This document shows positions 43,066-51,767 of a DNA stretch of 64,000 bases, piece by piece; position 1 is the first letter of the stretch; each line of letters begins with the position of its first letter. This DNA comes from Microbacterium sp. Root61 (lineage in GTDB: Bacteria > Actinomycetota > Actinomycetes > Actinomycetales > Microbacteriaceae). The stretch is from contig NZ_LMGU01000001.1 of NCBI RefSeq assembly GCF_001427525.1, forward strand, positions 712,322 through 776,321, written 5' to 3'. The notes beneath the pieces are model-generated. The model saw nothing but the letters and a program-made list of their open reading frames with translations, had not been told where the DNA came from and did not search any database. The translations under genes were made by a program, and so were the position numbers.

Positions 43066-44172
43066 GTGGCCACCCGTGCACTTGACGCGTCGAATCTCGA
43101 CACCGCGCCGCTCACCTCGAGCATCCGACTCGAAGAGCTGCGCCGCTACCGCGAGACGCTGCCGACGGCCGTGCGCCCGTCGCTGCGGGCGATCCTCGTC
43201 CCCGCGATCCTCCTTGCGGTCGTCCTCCCGCTGCTGGGCGGGTTCTGGCTCGCCCTGCTGTGGGATGACGGTTGGCAGGCGGAAGACGCCGGTGACTGGT
43301 TGATGTACCTGTTCATCCTGGGTGTGATCCTCATCGGCCCGTTTCTGCTCATCGGCGTCGTCGTGCGCGACGTCGCAGGCCGCGCGGGGCGCCGACAGTT
43401 CCGCCTGGCACGGTTCGCGGCGGCCAACCGCCTCACGTACTCCCCCCTCAGTCCCGCCCTCGAGTTTCCGGGAATGATCTTCGCGCTCGACGACGGCGGT
43501 CTGGGATGGGACGTCGTGCGCGACGACTCGTCGCGTGGCCTCGTCATCGGCAACTACACGTTCGTCACCGGCAGCGGCAAGAACGCGCGCACCCACCGCT
43601 GGGGGTTCGCCACGGTGCGGCTCGGCACGCAATTGCCGCACATCGTGCTCGACGCGAAGGGCAACAACTCGCTCGGCGCATCGAGCCTTCCACTCGTGCT
43701 CGATCCCGAACAGCGGCTCAGCCTCGAGGGCGACTTCGACCGCCACTTCACGCTGTACGCGCCGCACGGGTACGAACGCGATGCGCTGTACCTCTTCACG
43801 CCGGACGTGATGGAGCGATTCATCGATCATGCCGGCCGAGTGGATGTCGAGATCGTCGAGGACCGGCTCTACCTGTTCTCGCGGCAGGACCTCGCCACGC
43901 TCGACCCCGACGTGTGGCGCTGGCTGTTCGGCGCACTGGAGGCGTTGACGGCGAAGTCGGCGCAGTGGGAGCGCTGGCGCGATGACCGGCTCGGCGAGAC
44001 CCGCCTCGAGCCTGGGGGGAACGGCGAGACGCAGATCGTCCGACCGCCGCGGGGCGTCGCGGCTCCGGGTCGGCGACTGCAGCAGATCGTGCCGTGGTAC
44101 TGGGTCGTGCTGGGGCTGGCCGCCGCCGGACTCGGGGTCTGGGCGCTGTTCGACAACGTCTTCGGCGGCTGA
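43066..44172 (+). CDS. Membrane protein of unknown function
   Basis: 368 aa. Two N-terminal helices (about residues 43-67 and 79-103), a cytoplasmic domain of about 230 residues with GLVIGNYTFVTGSGKNARTHRWGFATVRL, and a C-terminal helix (WYWVVLGLAAAGLGVWALF). I do not recognise the domain. A TAGCCT box ends exactly 6 nt before the GTG start. Stand-alone gene, divergent from DUF3054. Confidence 0.82.
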   Translation: MATRALDASNLDTAPLTSSIRLEELRRYRETLPTAVRPSLRAILVPAILLAVVLPLLGGFWLALLWDDGWQAEDAGDWLMYLFILGVILIGPFLLIGVVVRDVAGRAGRRQFRLARFAAANRLTYSPLSPALEFPGMIFALDDGGLGWDVVRDDSSRGLVIGNYTFVTGSGKNARTHRWGFATVRLGTQLPHIVLDAKGNNSLGASSLPLVLDPEQRLSLEGDFDRHFTLYAPHGYERDALYLFTPDVMERFIDHAGRVDVEIVEDRLYLFSRQDLATLDPDVWRWLFGALEALTAKSAQWERWRDDRLGETRLEPGGNGETQIVRPPRGVAAPGRRLQQIVPWYWVVLGLAAAGLGVWALFDNVFGG

Positions 44173-44179
44173 CCCGCGT

Positions 44180-44569
44180 TCAGGCTCGCTCGAGCACGAT
44201 GGCTGCGGGCATCCGTCGCACGATGGGACGGAACGCGGGTCTGGCGAGAGTGGCGGCCTCTGCCGCCTCGACGATGCGGGGCGCAACCACCGGCTGATCG
44301 CGCCCCTTCCACCGGAGCGTCGCGCCACCTGCCGCGATCACGTTGTGCGCCCAGTTCGTCTGCACGCCCCAGGGAAGGCCTATGACGATCTCATGGGGGT
44401 TCACGGTGGGAACGAGCGCGACGGGCGTGGCGTATGCCGTGCCGCTGCGGCGTCCCCGGTGATGAATGACGGCCCACAACGGAAACCATCGGCGTCCCGC
44501 GAGTGCTCGCGCCACCGGCTCGGTCGCCTTGACGATGACGCGCGGGGGTCCCGAGCTGCGTCCGCTCAT
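44180..44569 (-). CDS. Deazaflavin (F420)-dependent nitroreductase family protein
   Basis: 129 aa. HHRGRRSGTAYATPVALVP and NWAHNVIAAGGATLRWKGR are the DDN-family signatures found in actinobacterial F420H2-dependent nitroreductases. Cofactor use is inferred from the family. The ATG at 44569 lies 95 bp before the divergent dinB gene. Confidence 0.9.
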   Translation of the reverse strand: MSGRSSGPPRVIVKATEPVARALAGRRWFPLWAVIHHRGRRSGTAYATPVALVPTVNPHEIVIGLPWGVQTNWAHNVIAAGGATLRWKGRDQPVVAPRIVEAAEAATLARPAFRPIVRRMPAAIVLERA

Positions 44570-44663
44570 GCACTCCACGATCCCCGCACCTGTCACCCGA
44601 CGCAAGAGTGCCCCGGCCCTGGCCACCCTCGACCGCGCGCGAGCGAGCCGCCACACTGGAGCC

Positions 44664-45740
44664 ATGACCGAGCCCGCTTCATGGGTGCTGCACGTCGACC
44701 TCGACCAGTTCATCGCCGCCGTCGAGGTGCTGCGGCGTCCCGAACTCGCCGGCAAGCAGGTCATCGTCGGTGGACGCGGAGATCCGACCGAGCGCGCGGT
44801 CGTCTCCACGGCGTCGTACGAAGCCCGCGAGTTCGGCGTCGGATCCGGGATGCCGCTGCGCATCGCCGCCCGCAAGGCACCGGACGCGATCATTCTCCCG
44901 GTGGACGCCCCGGCGTACAACGCCGCATCGGAGGAGGTGATGGCCACCCTGCGCGCGCAGCCGGACGCCGTCGTGCAGGTCCTCGGGTGGGATGAGGCGT
45001 TCGTCGGGGTTCGCACCGATGACCCGGAGGCCTACGCACGCCGGATCCAACGAGCAGTGCTCGAACGCACGCAGCTGCACTGCAGCGTCGGAATCGGCGA
45101 CACGCTCGTGCGCGCCAAGAACGCCACCGACTTCGGCAAGCCGCGCGGCACCTTCCGCCTCACCGTGGACAACTGGCTCGCGGTCATGGGCGAACGGCCC
45201 ACGATCGCGCTGTGGGGCGTCGGCAGCAAGATCTCGAAGCGACTCGCGTCGCTCGGCATCTTGACCGTCGAACAACTCGCGATCGCCGACTACACCGCGC
45301 TCGCCGCGGAGTTCGGTCCCAAGATGGGTCCCTGGTTCCGGCAGCTCGGCCGGGGCGACGGATCCACAGTGGTCGACGACACCCCCTGGGTAGCGCGCGG
45401 GCACGGCAGAGAGACGACCTTCCAGCAGGACGTCTCCGATCGCGGAGAGATCGAGAGGGCGGCCCGAGTGCTCCTCACGCAGGTCCTCGACGAGGTAGTG
45501 GCCGAGGGGCGCCCCGTCGTCGGCGTGGGCCTCAAGGTTCGCTATGCGCCGTTCCTCACCAAGACGCTCGTCCACAAGATCGCGCCCACATTCGACCGCG
45601 AAACGGTCGCCGCCGAAATGATGAAACTCGTCGCACGGATCGAGCCCGATCGTCCGCTCCGTCTTCTCGGCGTCCGCGCCGAGATGGAGATGCCCGACGA
45701 AGCCCGCGAAGGACACAGTCCGACGCGAAGTGGGTGGTGA
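44664..45740 (+). CDS. dinB: DNA polymerase IV, DinB2-like
   Basis: Y-family translesion polymerase, 358 aa. Palm acids Asp12 (HVDLD) and the Asp-Glu of GWDEAFVGV are intact; helix-hairpin-helix and little-finger regions follow (GVGSKISKRLASLGILTVEQL, GRETTFQQD). The steric-gate position, aromatic in classical DinB (Phe13 in E. coli), is Ile17 here (DQFIAAVE). This resembles mycobacterial DinB2, whose Leu gate allows ribonucleotide use. No obvious beta-clamp-binding tail at the C-terminus. Confidence 0.93.
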   Translation: MTEPASWVLHVDLDQFIAAVEVLRRPELAGKQVIVGGRGDPTERAVVSTASYEAREFGVGSGMPLRIAARKAPDAIILPVDAPAYNAASEEVMATLRAQPDAVVQVLGWDEAFVGVRTDDPEAYARRIQRAVLERTQLHCSVGIGDTLVRAKNATDFGKPRGTFRLTVDNWLAVMGERPTIALWGVGSKISKRLASLGILTVEQLAIADYTALAAEFGPKMGPWFRQLGRGDGSTVVDDTPWVARGHGRETTFQQDVSDRGEIERAARVLLTQVLDEVVAEGRPVVGVGLKVRYAPFLTKTLVHKIAPTFDRETVAAEMMKLVARIEPDRPLRLLGVRAEMEMPDEAREGHSPTRSGW

Positions 45741-45767
45741 CTGTGTGCATCGGGCAAGTCCGGAAAC

Positions 45768-45800
45768 CAGAAAAACCCCCGGATAACCGGGGGTTTTCTG
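45768..45800. terminator. Bidirectional terminator between dinB and tRNA-Glu
   Basis: CAGAAAAACCCCCGG pairs with CCGGGGGTTTTCTG around an ATAA loop, with T-runs on both strands, so it can end dinB and the tRNA transcript. Confidence 0.9.
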
Positions 45801-45805
45801 AGTTG

Positions 45806-45878
45806 TGACCCCAGCGGGATTCGAACCCGCGTTACCGCCGTGAGAGGGCGGCGTACTAGGCCGCTATACGATGGGGCC
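45806..45878 (-). tRNA. tRNA-Glu (CTC)
   Basis: 73-nt cloverleaf on the minus strand. Acceptor stem GGCCCCA/TGGGGTC (one G-U), 7-nt anticodon loop CTCTCAC giving anticodon CTC, T-loop TTCGAAT. No CCA is encoded. Ends at the terminator 45768-45800. Confidence 0.96.
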
Positions 45879-45985
45879 GTTGCGACAACCGTTCAAGTAT
45901 GCCATGCGGAGAACGACTCGACCAAATCGAGACGGGCTTCGCTTTTCGGCTTGCCGCGGCATCCGTCCCGCGCTTGACTCGTCGT

Positions 45986-46624
45986 ATGCGAGTCACCAAG
46001 CACGAACACGCCGCCCTCACCGTCGAGCGCTCCGGGAAGTCGCTCATCGTCGACCCCGGCAGCTTCACGCTCCCCCTCACCGACGTGGGCGACACCGTCG
46101 CGATCGTCATCACCCATGAGCACGCCGACCATTGGACGGCCGACCATCTCGACCGCATCCTCGAGATGGTTCCGGGTACGCCGATCTTCGCTCCGCAGGG
46201 AGTGGCGAACGCCGCCGCGGGCTACGACATCACGGTCGTGAACCCCGGTGACACCGTGACGGTCGAGCCCTTCACGCTCAAGTTCTTCGGAGGGAGGCAC
46301 GCGGTCATCCACGAGTCGATCCCGGTCGTCGACAACGTGGGTGTGCTCATCGACGATGAGTTCTACTACCCCGGCGACTCTTTCACGGTGCCCAAGGGCG
46401 CGAAGGTCGCAATGTTGGCCGCCCCCGTGGGCGCACCGTGGCTCAAGGTCGGCGATGCCATGGATTTCGTCCTGGCCGTTGCGCCTCTCCGTGCCTTCGC
46501 CACGCACGACATGACCCTGTCGGTCATCGGCCGCAACATGCACAAGGCCCGACTGAAGTGGGCCGTCGAACAGGGCGGCGGAGAGTTCGTCGAACTCGAG
46601 CCCGGCGAATCCGCGGACGTGTAG
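45986..46624 (+). CDS. MBL-fold metallo-hydrolase
   Basis: 212 aa. Metal motif THEHADHW (HxHxDH), a further His in FFGGRHAVIHE, Asp in YPGDSF and a late HD pair in FATHDMTL. It resembles the UPF0173/UlaG-like group of short metallo-beta-lactamase-fold hydrolases. Substrate unknown. Start ATG at 45986; no strong ribosome binding site. Confidence 0.9.
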   Translation: MRVTKHEHAALTVERSGKSLIVDPGSFTLPLTDVGDTVAIVITHEHADHWTADHLDRILEMVPGTPIFAPQGVANAAAGYDITVVNPGDTVTVEPFTLKFFGGRHAVIHESIPVVDNVGVLIDDEFYYPGDSFTVPKGAKVAMLAAPVGAPWLKVGDAMDFVLAVAPLRAFATHDMTLSVIGRNMHKARLKWAVEQGGGEFVELEPGESADV

Positions 46625-46648
46625 CTCCGCCGCCAACCAGCGGCCTCG

Positions 46649-47317
46649 TCAGCGGAGGTTCTCCTTCAGCGAATCCAAGTGGGCGCGGCTGAGCCGAGCC
46701 GCCAAGGCGACATCGTGCGTCGAGATCGCCGCCAACACGTCTGTGTGCACGTCGTGGTCGTCGTCACCGCCGAACTCGCCTCGGATGCGCAGCATCTCCA
46801 CCATCGCCTGCCGTAGCCGAGGTACGAACCCGTCGAACAGTTCGACAAGGATCGAGTTGTGGGATGCCGTAACCACGGCGCGGTGAAAAGCCATGTCGGC
46901 ATCGACGTGGTCTTCGATCTGCGATCGGCGCGCCGCCCGGTCCTCCAGGGCGCGCCGCAGAGCCCGAAGATCAGCCGGCGTGCGTCTCTCCGCAGCGAGC
47001 CCGGCCGCCTCGGATTCGATCGCGATACGCGCTTCGATCACCGAGACGATGTCCGCGCGGCGCAGGACGACATCCCAGTCCTCCGGCGCGTCCAGCGCGG
47101 TGACGTACACGCCGGACCCCTGTCGTGAGGTCAGCACGCCGCGTCCGGCCAACTGTCGGATCGCCTCCCGCACCGTCGATCGTCCGACACCGAGCTGCGG
47201 CCCGAGTGTGGTCTCGCCGGGCAGTCGCGCTCCCAGGGGCCACTCCCCCGCCCTGATGCGTGCGAGCAGGAGGTCTGCCGCCTGGTCGGCCAGTGGCGCA
47301 CGACGTACCTGTTCCAT
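46649..47317 (-). CDS. GntR family transcriptional regulator (FCD type)
   Basis: 222 aa. N-terminal GntR winged helix (GARLPGETTLGPQLGVGRSTVREAIRQLAGRGVL) and C-terminal FCD all-helical ligand domain with candidate metal ligands (Asp/His in DADMAFHRAVV and VHTDVLAAI). It is divergent from leuA, sharing the intergenic region with the leuA promoter, so leuA control is plausible; ligand unknown. AGGAG upstream. Confidence 0.92.
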   Translation of the reverse strand: MEQVRRAPLADQAADLLLARIRAGEWPLGARLPGETTLGPQLGVGRSTVREAIRQLAGRGVLTSRQGSGVYVTALDAPEDWDVVLRRADIVSVIEARIAIESEAAGLAAERRTPADLRALRRALEDRAARRSQIEDHVDADMAFHRAVVTASHNSILVELFDGFVPRLRQAMVEMLRIRGEFGGDDDHDVHTDVLAAISTHDVALAARLSRAHLDSLKENLR

Positions 47318-47338
47318 GCGTGTGACTCCTAGTGCGCT

Positions 47339-47363
47339 ACTTGTCTGAGGACTTGTGTACAGT
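47339..47363 (+). promoter_or_regulatory. leuA promoter with possible GntR operator
   Basis: -10 box TACAGT (47358-47363) ends 7 nt before the GTG of the leuA leader peptide. Overlapping the spacer and -35 region is a repeat ACTTGT (47339-47344 and 47351-47356) with GTC-N4-GAC dyad at 47344-47353, the sort of site a GntR-type dimer binds. Confidence 0.5.
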
Positions 47364-47370
47364 GTAGCTC

Positions 47371-47412
47371 GTGTCGACGTTCCTCCTTCTTCGTTGCCAC
47401 GGCGGGGCGTAG
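47371..47412 (+). CDS. Leucine leader peptide of leuA
   Basis: 13-codon frame, GTG start, peptide MSTFLLLRCHGGA, with three consecutive Leu codons (CTC CTT CTT) followed by Arg and a G/C-rich hairpin. The -10 box 7 nt upstream and lack of a ribosome binding site suggest that the GTG is the 5' end of the leuA mRNA. Same design as the leuC leader at 19569-19613. Confidence 0.75.
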   Translation: MSTFLLLRCHGGA

Positions 47413-47451
47413 CCAGACCGGCACCCCGCCGTGGAGTGGAGTCGTGCCGGT
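47397..47451 (+). promoter_or_regulatory. Mutually exclusive hairpins of the leuA attenuator
   Basis: Hairpin 1 is a perfect 11-bp stem, CCACGGCGGGG (47397-47407) with CCCCGCCGTGG (47424-47434). Hairpin 2, ACCGGCAC (47417-47424) with GTGCCGGT (47444-47451), shares bases with the loop and right arm of hairpin 1. The left arm of hairpin 1 is inside the leader peptide. No U-tract follows hairpin 2, so the off state may be Rho-dependent or translational. Confidence 0.65.
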
Positions 47452-47481
47452 CGCCCCACCATCGACACCAAGGAACCGTTC

Positions 47482-49266
47482 ATGACCGCCACATCATTCG
47501 GCCGCATCTCATCCCCCGCCGGCCCCATCCCTGCGCACAGCCCTGCATGGAACCCCCAGCGGCACTCACAGATGCCGTCGCATCGCTACACGAGCGTGCA
47601 CGCCCGAGTAGCCCTGCCGCTCGCCGGTCGCGATTGGCCGACACACCGTCTCACCGCCGCCCCCCTGTGGGTTCCCGTCGACCTCCGCGATGGCAACCAG
47701 GCGCTCGCCGAGCCCATGGATCCGGCACGCAAGCGCCGCTTCTTCGAGCTCATGGTGGCGATGGGGTACAAGGAGATCGAGGTCGGATACCCCTCGGCGT
47801 CGCAAACCGACCACGACTTCGTCCGGCTGATCGCCGAGAGCGACATCGCACCCGACGACGTCACAATCGTGGTGTTCACCCCCGCAAGGCGCGACCTGAT
47901 CGAACGAACCGTCGCGTCGATCCGTGGCATCCGCAACCCCGTCGTCATCCATATGTATACGGCGACGGCGCCGACCTGGCGGGAGGTCGTGCTGGGGCAG
48001 GATCGCGCGGCCTTGAAGGATCTGATCCTCGCCGGAGGTCGTGACATCCTCGCCCTCACCGAGGATCATCCCGGCGTCCGGTTCGAATTCTCACCCGAGG
48101 TGTTCAACCTCACCGAACCGGACTACGTACTGGAGGTGTCCGATGCAATGACGACGCTGTGGGACGCATCGACCGATCGCCCGGTGATCCTGAATCTGCC
48201 GGCAACGGTCGAGGTCGCGACCCCGAACATCTATGCCGATCAGATCGAGTACATGCACAAGAATCTCGCCCGGCGCGACAGCGTCATCCTCTCAGTGCAC
48301 CCGCACAACGACAGAGGAACCGGTGTCGCGTGCGCAGAGCTCGCACTGCTGGCCGGGGCTCAGCGCGTCGAGGGGTGCCTGCTCGGCAACGGCGAACGCA
48401 CCGGCAACGTCGACCTCGTCACGCTGGCGTTGAACCTGCATGCGCAAGGCGTCGATCCTATGATCGACTTCTCCGACATCGACGAGATCCGGCGTACGGT
48501 CGAGGACTGCAACCGAATCGGCGTCCATCCACGACATCCGTACGTCGGCGACCTCGTGCACACCGCGTTCAGCGGCACGCATCAGGATGCGATCAAGAAG
48601 GGGTTCGCCGAACACCGCGACCGGGCGGCGGCCATGGGAGTCGATGAGCGTCTGCTCGCGTGGCGCGTGCCGTACCTCCCGATCGATCCCGCCGACATCG
48701 GCCGCACCTATGACGCGGTGATCCGTGTCAACTCGCAGTCCGGCAAGGGCGGGATCGCCTACCTTCTCGAAGCCGAGTACGGCGTCGAACTCCCCCGTCG
48801 TGCGCAGATCGACTTCGCCCGACACGTCCAGCGGCACACGGATCAGACGGGGCAGGAGGTCAGCGCCGACATCCTGTGGGACCTGTTCCGCCAGGTCTAT
48901 CTGAACGACGACGAAGGGGGCATCGCACTCATCGGTTTCGAGACCGGGGAGGAGCGCGGCGACAAGGGCACCACGATCGCGCTATCGATCGACGGTATCC
49001 GGTACGACTCGACCCACACCGGGGTCGGCCCCGTCGAAGCCGCCGTGTCCGCCCTTGTCGAGCGCGGCTGCGACATCGACATCCTCGGATTGCATCAGTG
49101 CAGCGTCGGCACGGGAAGCGACAGCATGGCGCTCACTCTCGTGGAGTACCGCGACACGCGCGGCGCGCACTGGTCCGCCGGAATGGATCGCTCCGTGGTC
49201 GCGGCAAGCCTGCGCGCGGTCGTCATGGCTGCGGCGCAGGCTCGGAAGGCCATGCCTGCCGGGTAG
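47482..49266 (+). CDS. leuA: 2-isopropylmalate synthase
   Basis: Condenses 2-oxoisovalerate and acetyl-CoA, the first step of leucine synthesis. 594 aa, the long LeuA2 form. Catalytic barrel with LRDGNQAL, metal ligands HPHND ([11 protein letters not shown]) and [12 protein letters not shown], then the C-terminal leucine-binding regulatory domain (from about residue 430). AAGGAAC precedes the ATG. Product feedback is expected from the C-domain and attenuation from the leader. Confidence 0.97.
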   Translation: MTATSFGRISSPAGPIPAHSPAWNPQRHSQMPSHRYTSVHARVALPLAGRDWPTHRLTAAPLWVPVDLRDGNQALAEPMDPARKRRFFELMVAMGYKEIEVGYPSASQTDHDFVRLIAESDIAPDDVTIVVFTPARRDLIERTVASIRGIRNPVVIHMYTATAPTWREVVLGQDRAALKDLILAGGRDILALTEDHPGVRFEFSPEVFNLTEPDYVLEVSDAMTTLWDASTDRPVILNLPATVEVATPNIYADQIEYMHKNLARRDSVILSVHPHNDRGTGVACAELALLAGAQRVEGCLLGNGERTGNVDLVTLALNLHAQGVDPMIDFSDIDEIRRTVEDCNRIGVHPRHPYVGDLVHTAFSGTHQDAIKKGFAEHRDRAAAMGVDERLLAWRVPYLPIDPADIGRTYDAVIRVNSQSGKGGIAYLLEAEYGVELPRRAQIDFARHVQRHTDQTGQEVSADILWDLFRQVYLNDDEGGIALIGFETGEERGDKGTTIALSIDGIRYDSTHTGVGPVEAAVSALVERGCDIDILGLHQCSVGTGSDSMALTLVEYRDTRGAHWSAGMDRSVVAASLRAVVMAAAQARKAMPAG

Positions 49267-49281
49267 CGAAGGGAAGTGCAG

Positions 49282-49322
49282 GAGAGCGGATGCCGCGGCC
49301 TCGGGTCGCGGCATCCGCTCTC
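49282..49322. terminator. Bidirectional terminator between leuA and ptsH
   Basis: Perfect 16-bp stem (GAGAGCGGATGCCGCG with its complement) with a 9-nt loop, 15 bp after leuA and directly before the ptsH stop on the other strand. Little U-run. Confidence 0.85.
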
Positions 49323-49592
49323 TCATTCGGCGTCGAGGTCGGTCTCGAGCAGCGCGACCAGTTCATCGAGCGCCTGCTCGGCGCCTTCCCCCTCGGCCTT
49401 GAGGGTCACGACGGTGCCGTGCGCGGCGCCCAGACCCATCAGCGAGAGGATGCTGCCGGCGTTGAGGTCCTTGCCGCCGTCGACGGCGATCGTTACCGGG
49501 AGCTTCTTCTCCTGGACCGCCTGCACGAAGAGTTTCGCGGGGCGCGCGTGCAGGCCGGAGCTGCTCGCGATGGTGGCCTGACGTTCTGCCAT
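49323..49592 (-). CDS. ptsH: Phosphocarrier protein HPr
   Basis: Soluble PTS phosphocarrier that receives phosphate from enzyme I and hands it to EIIA domains. 89 aa; His15 in SSGLHARPA and the regulatory-type Ser47 in LNAGSILSLMGLG, whether or not an HPr kinase exists. It closes the fruR-fruK-fruA-ptsH set, 67 bp after fruA. The ATG at 49592 follows GGAAGAA. Confidence 0.96.
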   Translation of the reverse strand: MAERQATIASSSGLHARPAKLFVQAVQEKKLPVTIAVDGGKDLNAGSILSLMGLGAAHGTVVTLKAEGEGAEQALDELVALLETDLDAE

Positions 49593-49659
49593 GGGTTCTT
49601 CCTTCCGTCGGACGACGATTGTGTTCAGCTTCTCGCATGCCGGGTGCATACGCGAGGGT

Positions 49660-51729
49660 TCAGACCGGAACGGCCACTGCGGGGATGTCCTCGGCCGCGG
49701 CCAGCTCCTTGGGTGCGATGTAGCGTTTGAAGGCGACGACCAGGAATGCCGAGACGACCGTGCCCGCCGCTAGTGCGAGGACGAAGCCCCAGATGGGCTG
49801 GATCGCGAAGAGCACGAAGATTCCGCCGTGCGGGGCGTATGACTGCACGCCGAACAGCATGCACAGAGCCCCTGTGACGGCGCCGCCGACCATCGACGCC
49901 GGGATCACGCGCAGCGGGTCGGCTGCTGCGAACGGAATCGCCCCCTCCGAGATGAACGATGCGCCCAGAAGCCAGGCTGCTTTGCCGTTCTCGCGTTCCA
50001 CTGGCGTGAACACACGACGCGCCAGGACGGTCGAGGCGAGGGCCATGGCCAGCGGCGGCACCATGCCGGCGCACATCACCGCCCCCATGATCAACAGCGG
50101 CGCGGGGTTGGACGCCGAACCCGCGGCGAGTCCGGCGACGGCGAACGAGTACGCCACCTTGTTCACGGGGCCGCCGAGATCGAAGCACATCATCAGCCCG
50201 AGGACCACTCCCAGCCCGATCGCCGCGCCACCCGACTCGGTGAGGCTGGTGAGCCAGTCGGTCAGCCACAGCATCATGGTCGCGATAGGCCGACCGAGGA
50301 AGAGCACCATGAGCCCGGAGGCGATGATCGAGCCGATGAGCGGGATGATGACCACCGGCATGAGCCCCCGCAGCCAACGCGGCGCGGGAAGACGACCGAG
50401 CCACCAGGCTACGAAGCCGGCGAGGAGACCGCCGATGATGCCGCCGATGAAGCCCGCCTGCATGAGAACGGCGATCGCGCCGGCCACGAAGCCGGGTGCA
50501 ATGCCCGGCCGGTCGGCGATCGCGAAGGCGATGTAGCCGGCGAGGGCAGAGACGAGGAAGCCCATCGAGGTGGACCCGATGACGAAGGCGACCGAGCCCA
50601 GGTACTGTCCGAGCGGCCCCAGGGGCGACGTGATGTCCTGCGTGGGGAGGTCCCAGAGCGAATTGCTCAGGACGACGTTCATCGCACCGGTGGTGACCTC
50701 GTAGCCGCCCAGAAGGAATCCCAAAGCGATCAGCAGGCCGCCGCCCGCTACGAACGGGATCATGTAGCTCACACCGGTGAGCAGCCACCTCTGGATGCGT
50801 GCACCCACGGACTGCGTCGGCGCCGTGGTCGCGGTCGAGCCGGCAGCAGCGGTCGCGGGCACGCGCGCAGCATTCGGATCTTTCGCCGCCGCGATCGCCT
50901 CCGCGATCATCTGCGCGGGCTGCTCGATTCCGCGCTTGACATTGGACCGGATCACGGGCTTGCCACCGAAGCGCTGCGGTTCGCGTACGTCCACATCGGT
51001 GGCGAAGATGACCGCATCGGCGTCGTCGATGGTGTCTTTCGGGAGCGCCTTGTACCCGCTCGACCCTTGCGGCTCCACGACGAGTTCAATGCCGGCGGCC
51101 TTGCCCGCCGCCGTCAGTGCGTCGGCCGCCATGAACGTGTGCGCGATGCCGGTCGCGCATGCGGTGACCGCGACGATGCGCGCCGGACGGCCGTCGATGC
51201 TCACCGCCGGGTCGGATGGTGCGGTCGTCGTCCCCGCTGCGGCTGTCTCGGGCTGCGCAGACTCGACTTCATCGGCGTCCTCCTCGATCGCGTGGCGCAC
51301 GATCGCCACGACGTCTTCGGACGTGGTCGCGGCGCGGAGATCCGCGACGAAGTCGTCCTGCATGAGACTGCGCGCCAGTCGGGAGAGGACGGCGAGATGG
51401 GCTTCGGCCGCTCTCTCGGGGGCCGCGATGAGGAACACCAGATCGGCGGGCCCGTCCGGCGCCCCGAAGTCGACGCCGGGCGAGAGCCGCGCGAAAGCCA
51501 GCGTCGGCTCCGTCACGGCAGCACTCTTCGCGTGCGGGATCGCGATGCCGCCGGGCAGCCCGGTCTCGTCCTTCAACTCGCGCGCCCACGCATCGGCGTG
51601 GAGTGCGGCCGCGTCGGTTGCACGACCCTCAGCCACCACGCGCGCGGCTAGAGCCGCAATGACGGACGACTTGTCGGCGCCGAGCGCGATGTCCAGGGAA
51701 ACGAGCGGGGATGTGATGATCTGAGTCAT
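49660..51729 (-). CDS. fruA: PTS fructose transporter subunit EIIABC
   Basis: Fructose uptake with phosphorylation to fructose 1-phosphate. 689 aa in the order EIIA (His66 in GIAIPHAKS), an Ala/Thr-rich linker, EIIB (phospho-Cys191 in VTACATGIAHTFMAADAL), and EIIC with about eight to ten helices (SYMIPFVAGGGLLIALGF onwards). Operon order deoR/fruR, fruK, fruA and ptsH; its start is 38 bp after fruK. Confidence 0.95.
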   Translation of the reverse strand: MTQIITSPLVSLDIALGADKSSVIAALAARVVAEGRATDAAALHADAWARELKDETGLPGGIAIPHAKSAAVTEPTLAFARLSPGVDFGAPDGPADLVFLIAAPERAAEAHLAVLSRLARSLMQDDFVADLRAATTSEDVVAIVRHAIEEDADEVESAQPETAAAGTTTAPSDPAVSIDGRPARIVAVTACATGIAHTFMAADALTAAGKAAGIELVVEPQGSSGYKALPKDTIDDADAVIFATDVDVREPQRFGGKPVIRSNVKRGIEQPAQMIAEAIAAAKDPNAARVPATAAAGSTATTAPTQSVGARIQRWLLTGVSYMIPFVAGGGLLIALGFLLGGYEVTTGAMNVVLSNSLWDLPTQDITSPLGPLGQYLGSVAFVIGSTSMGFLVSALAGYIAFAIADRPGIAPGFVAGAIAVLMQAGFIGGIIGGLLAGFVAWWLGRLPAPRWLRGLMPVVIIPLIGSIIASGLMVLFLGRPIATMMLWLTDWLTSLTESGGAAIGLGVVLGLMMCFDLGGPVNKVAYSFAVAGLAAGSASNPAPLLIMGAVMCAGMVPPLAMALASTVLARRVFTPVERENGKAAWLLGASFISEGAIPFAAADPLRVIPASMVGGAVTGALCMLFGVQSYAPHGGIFVLFAIQPIWGFVLALAAGTVVSAFLVVAFKRYIAPKELAAAEDIPAVAVPV

Positions 51730-51767
51730 GGGTGACCTCCGTGATCGTGTGACGCAGCGTGCTGCGA

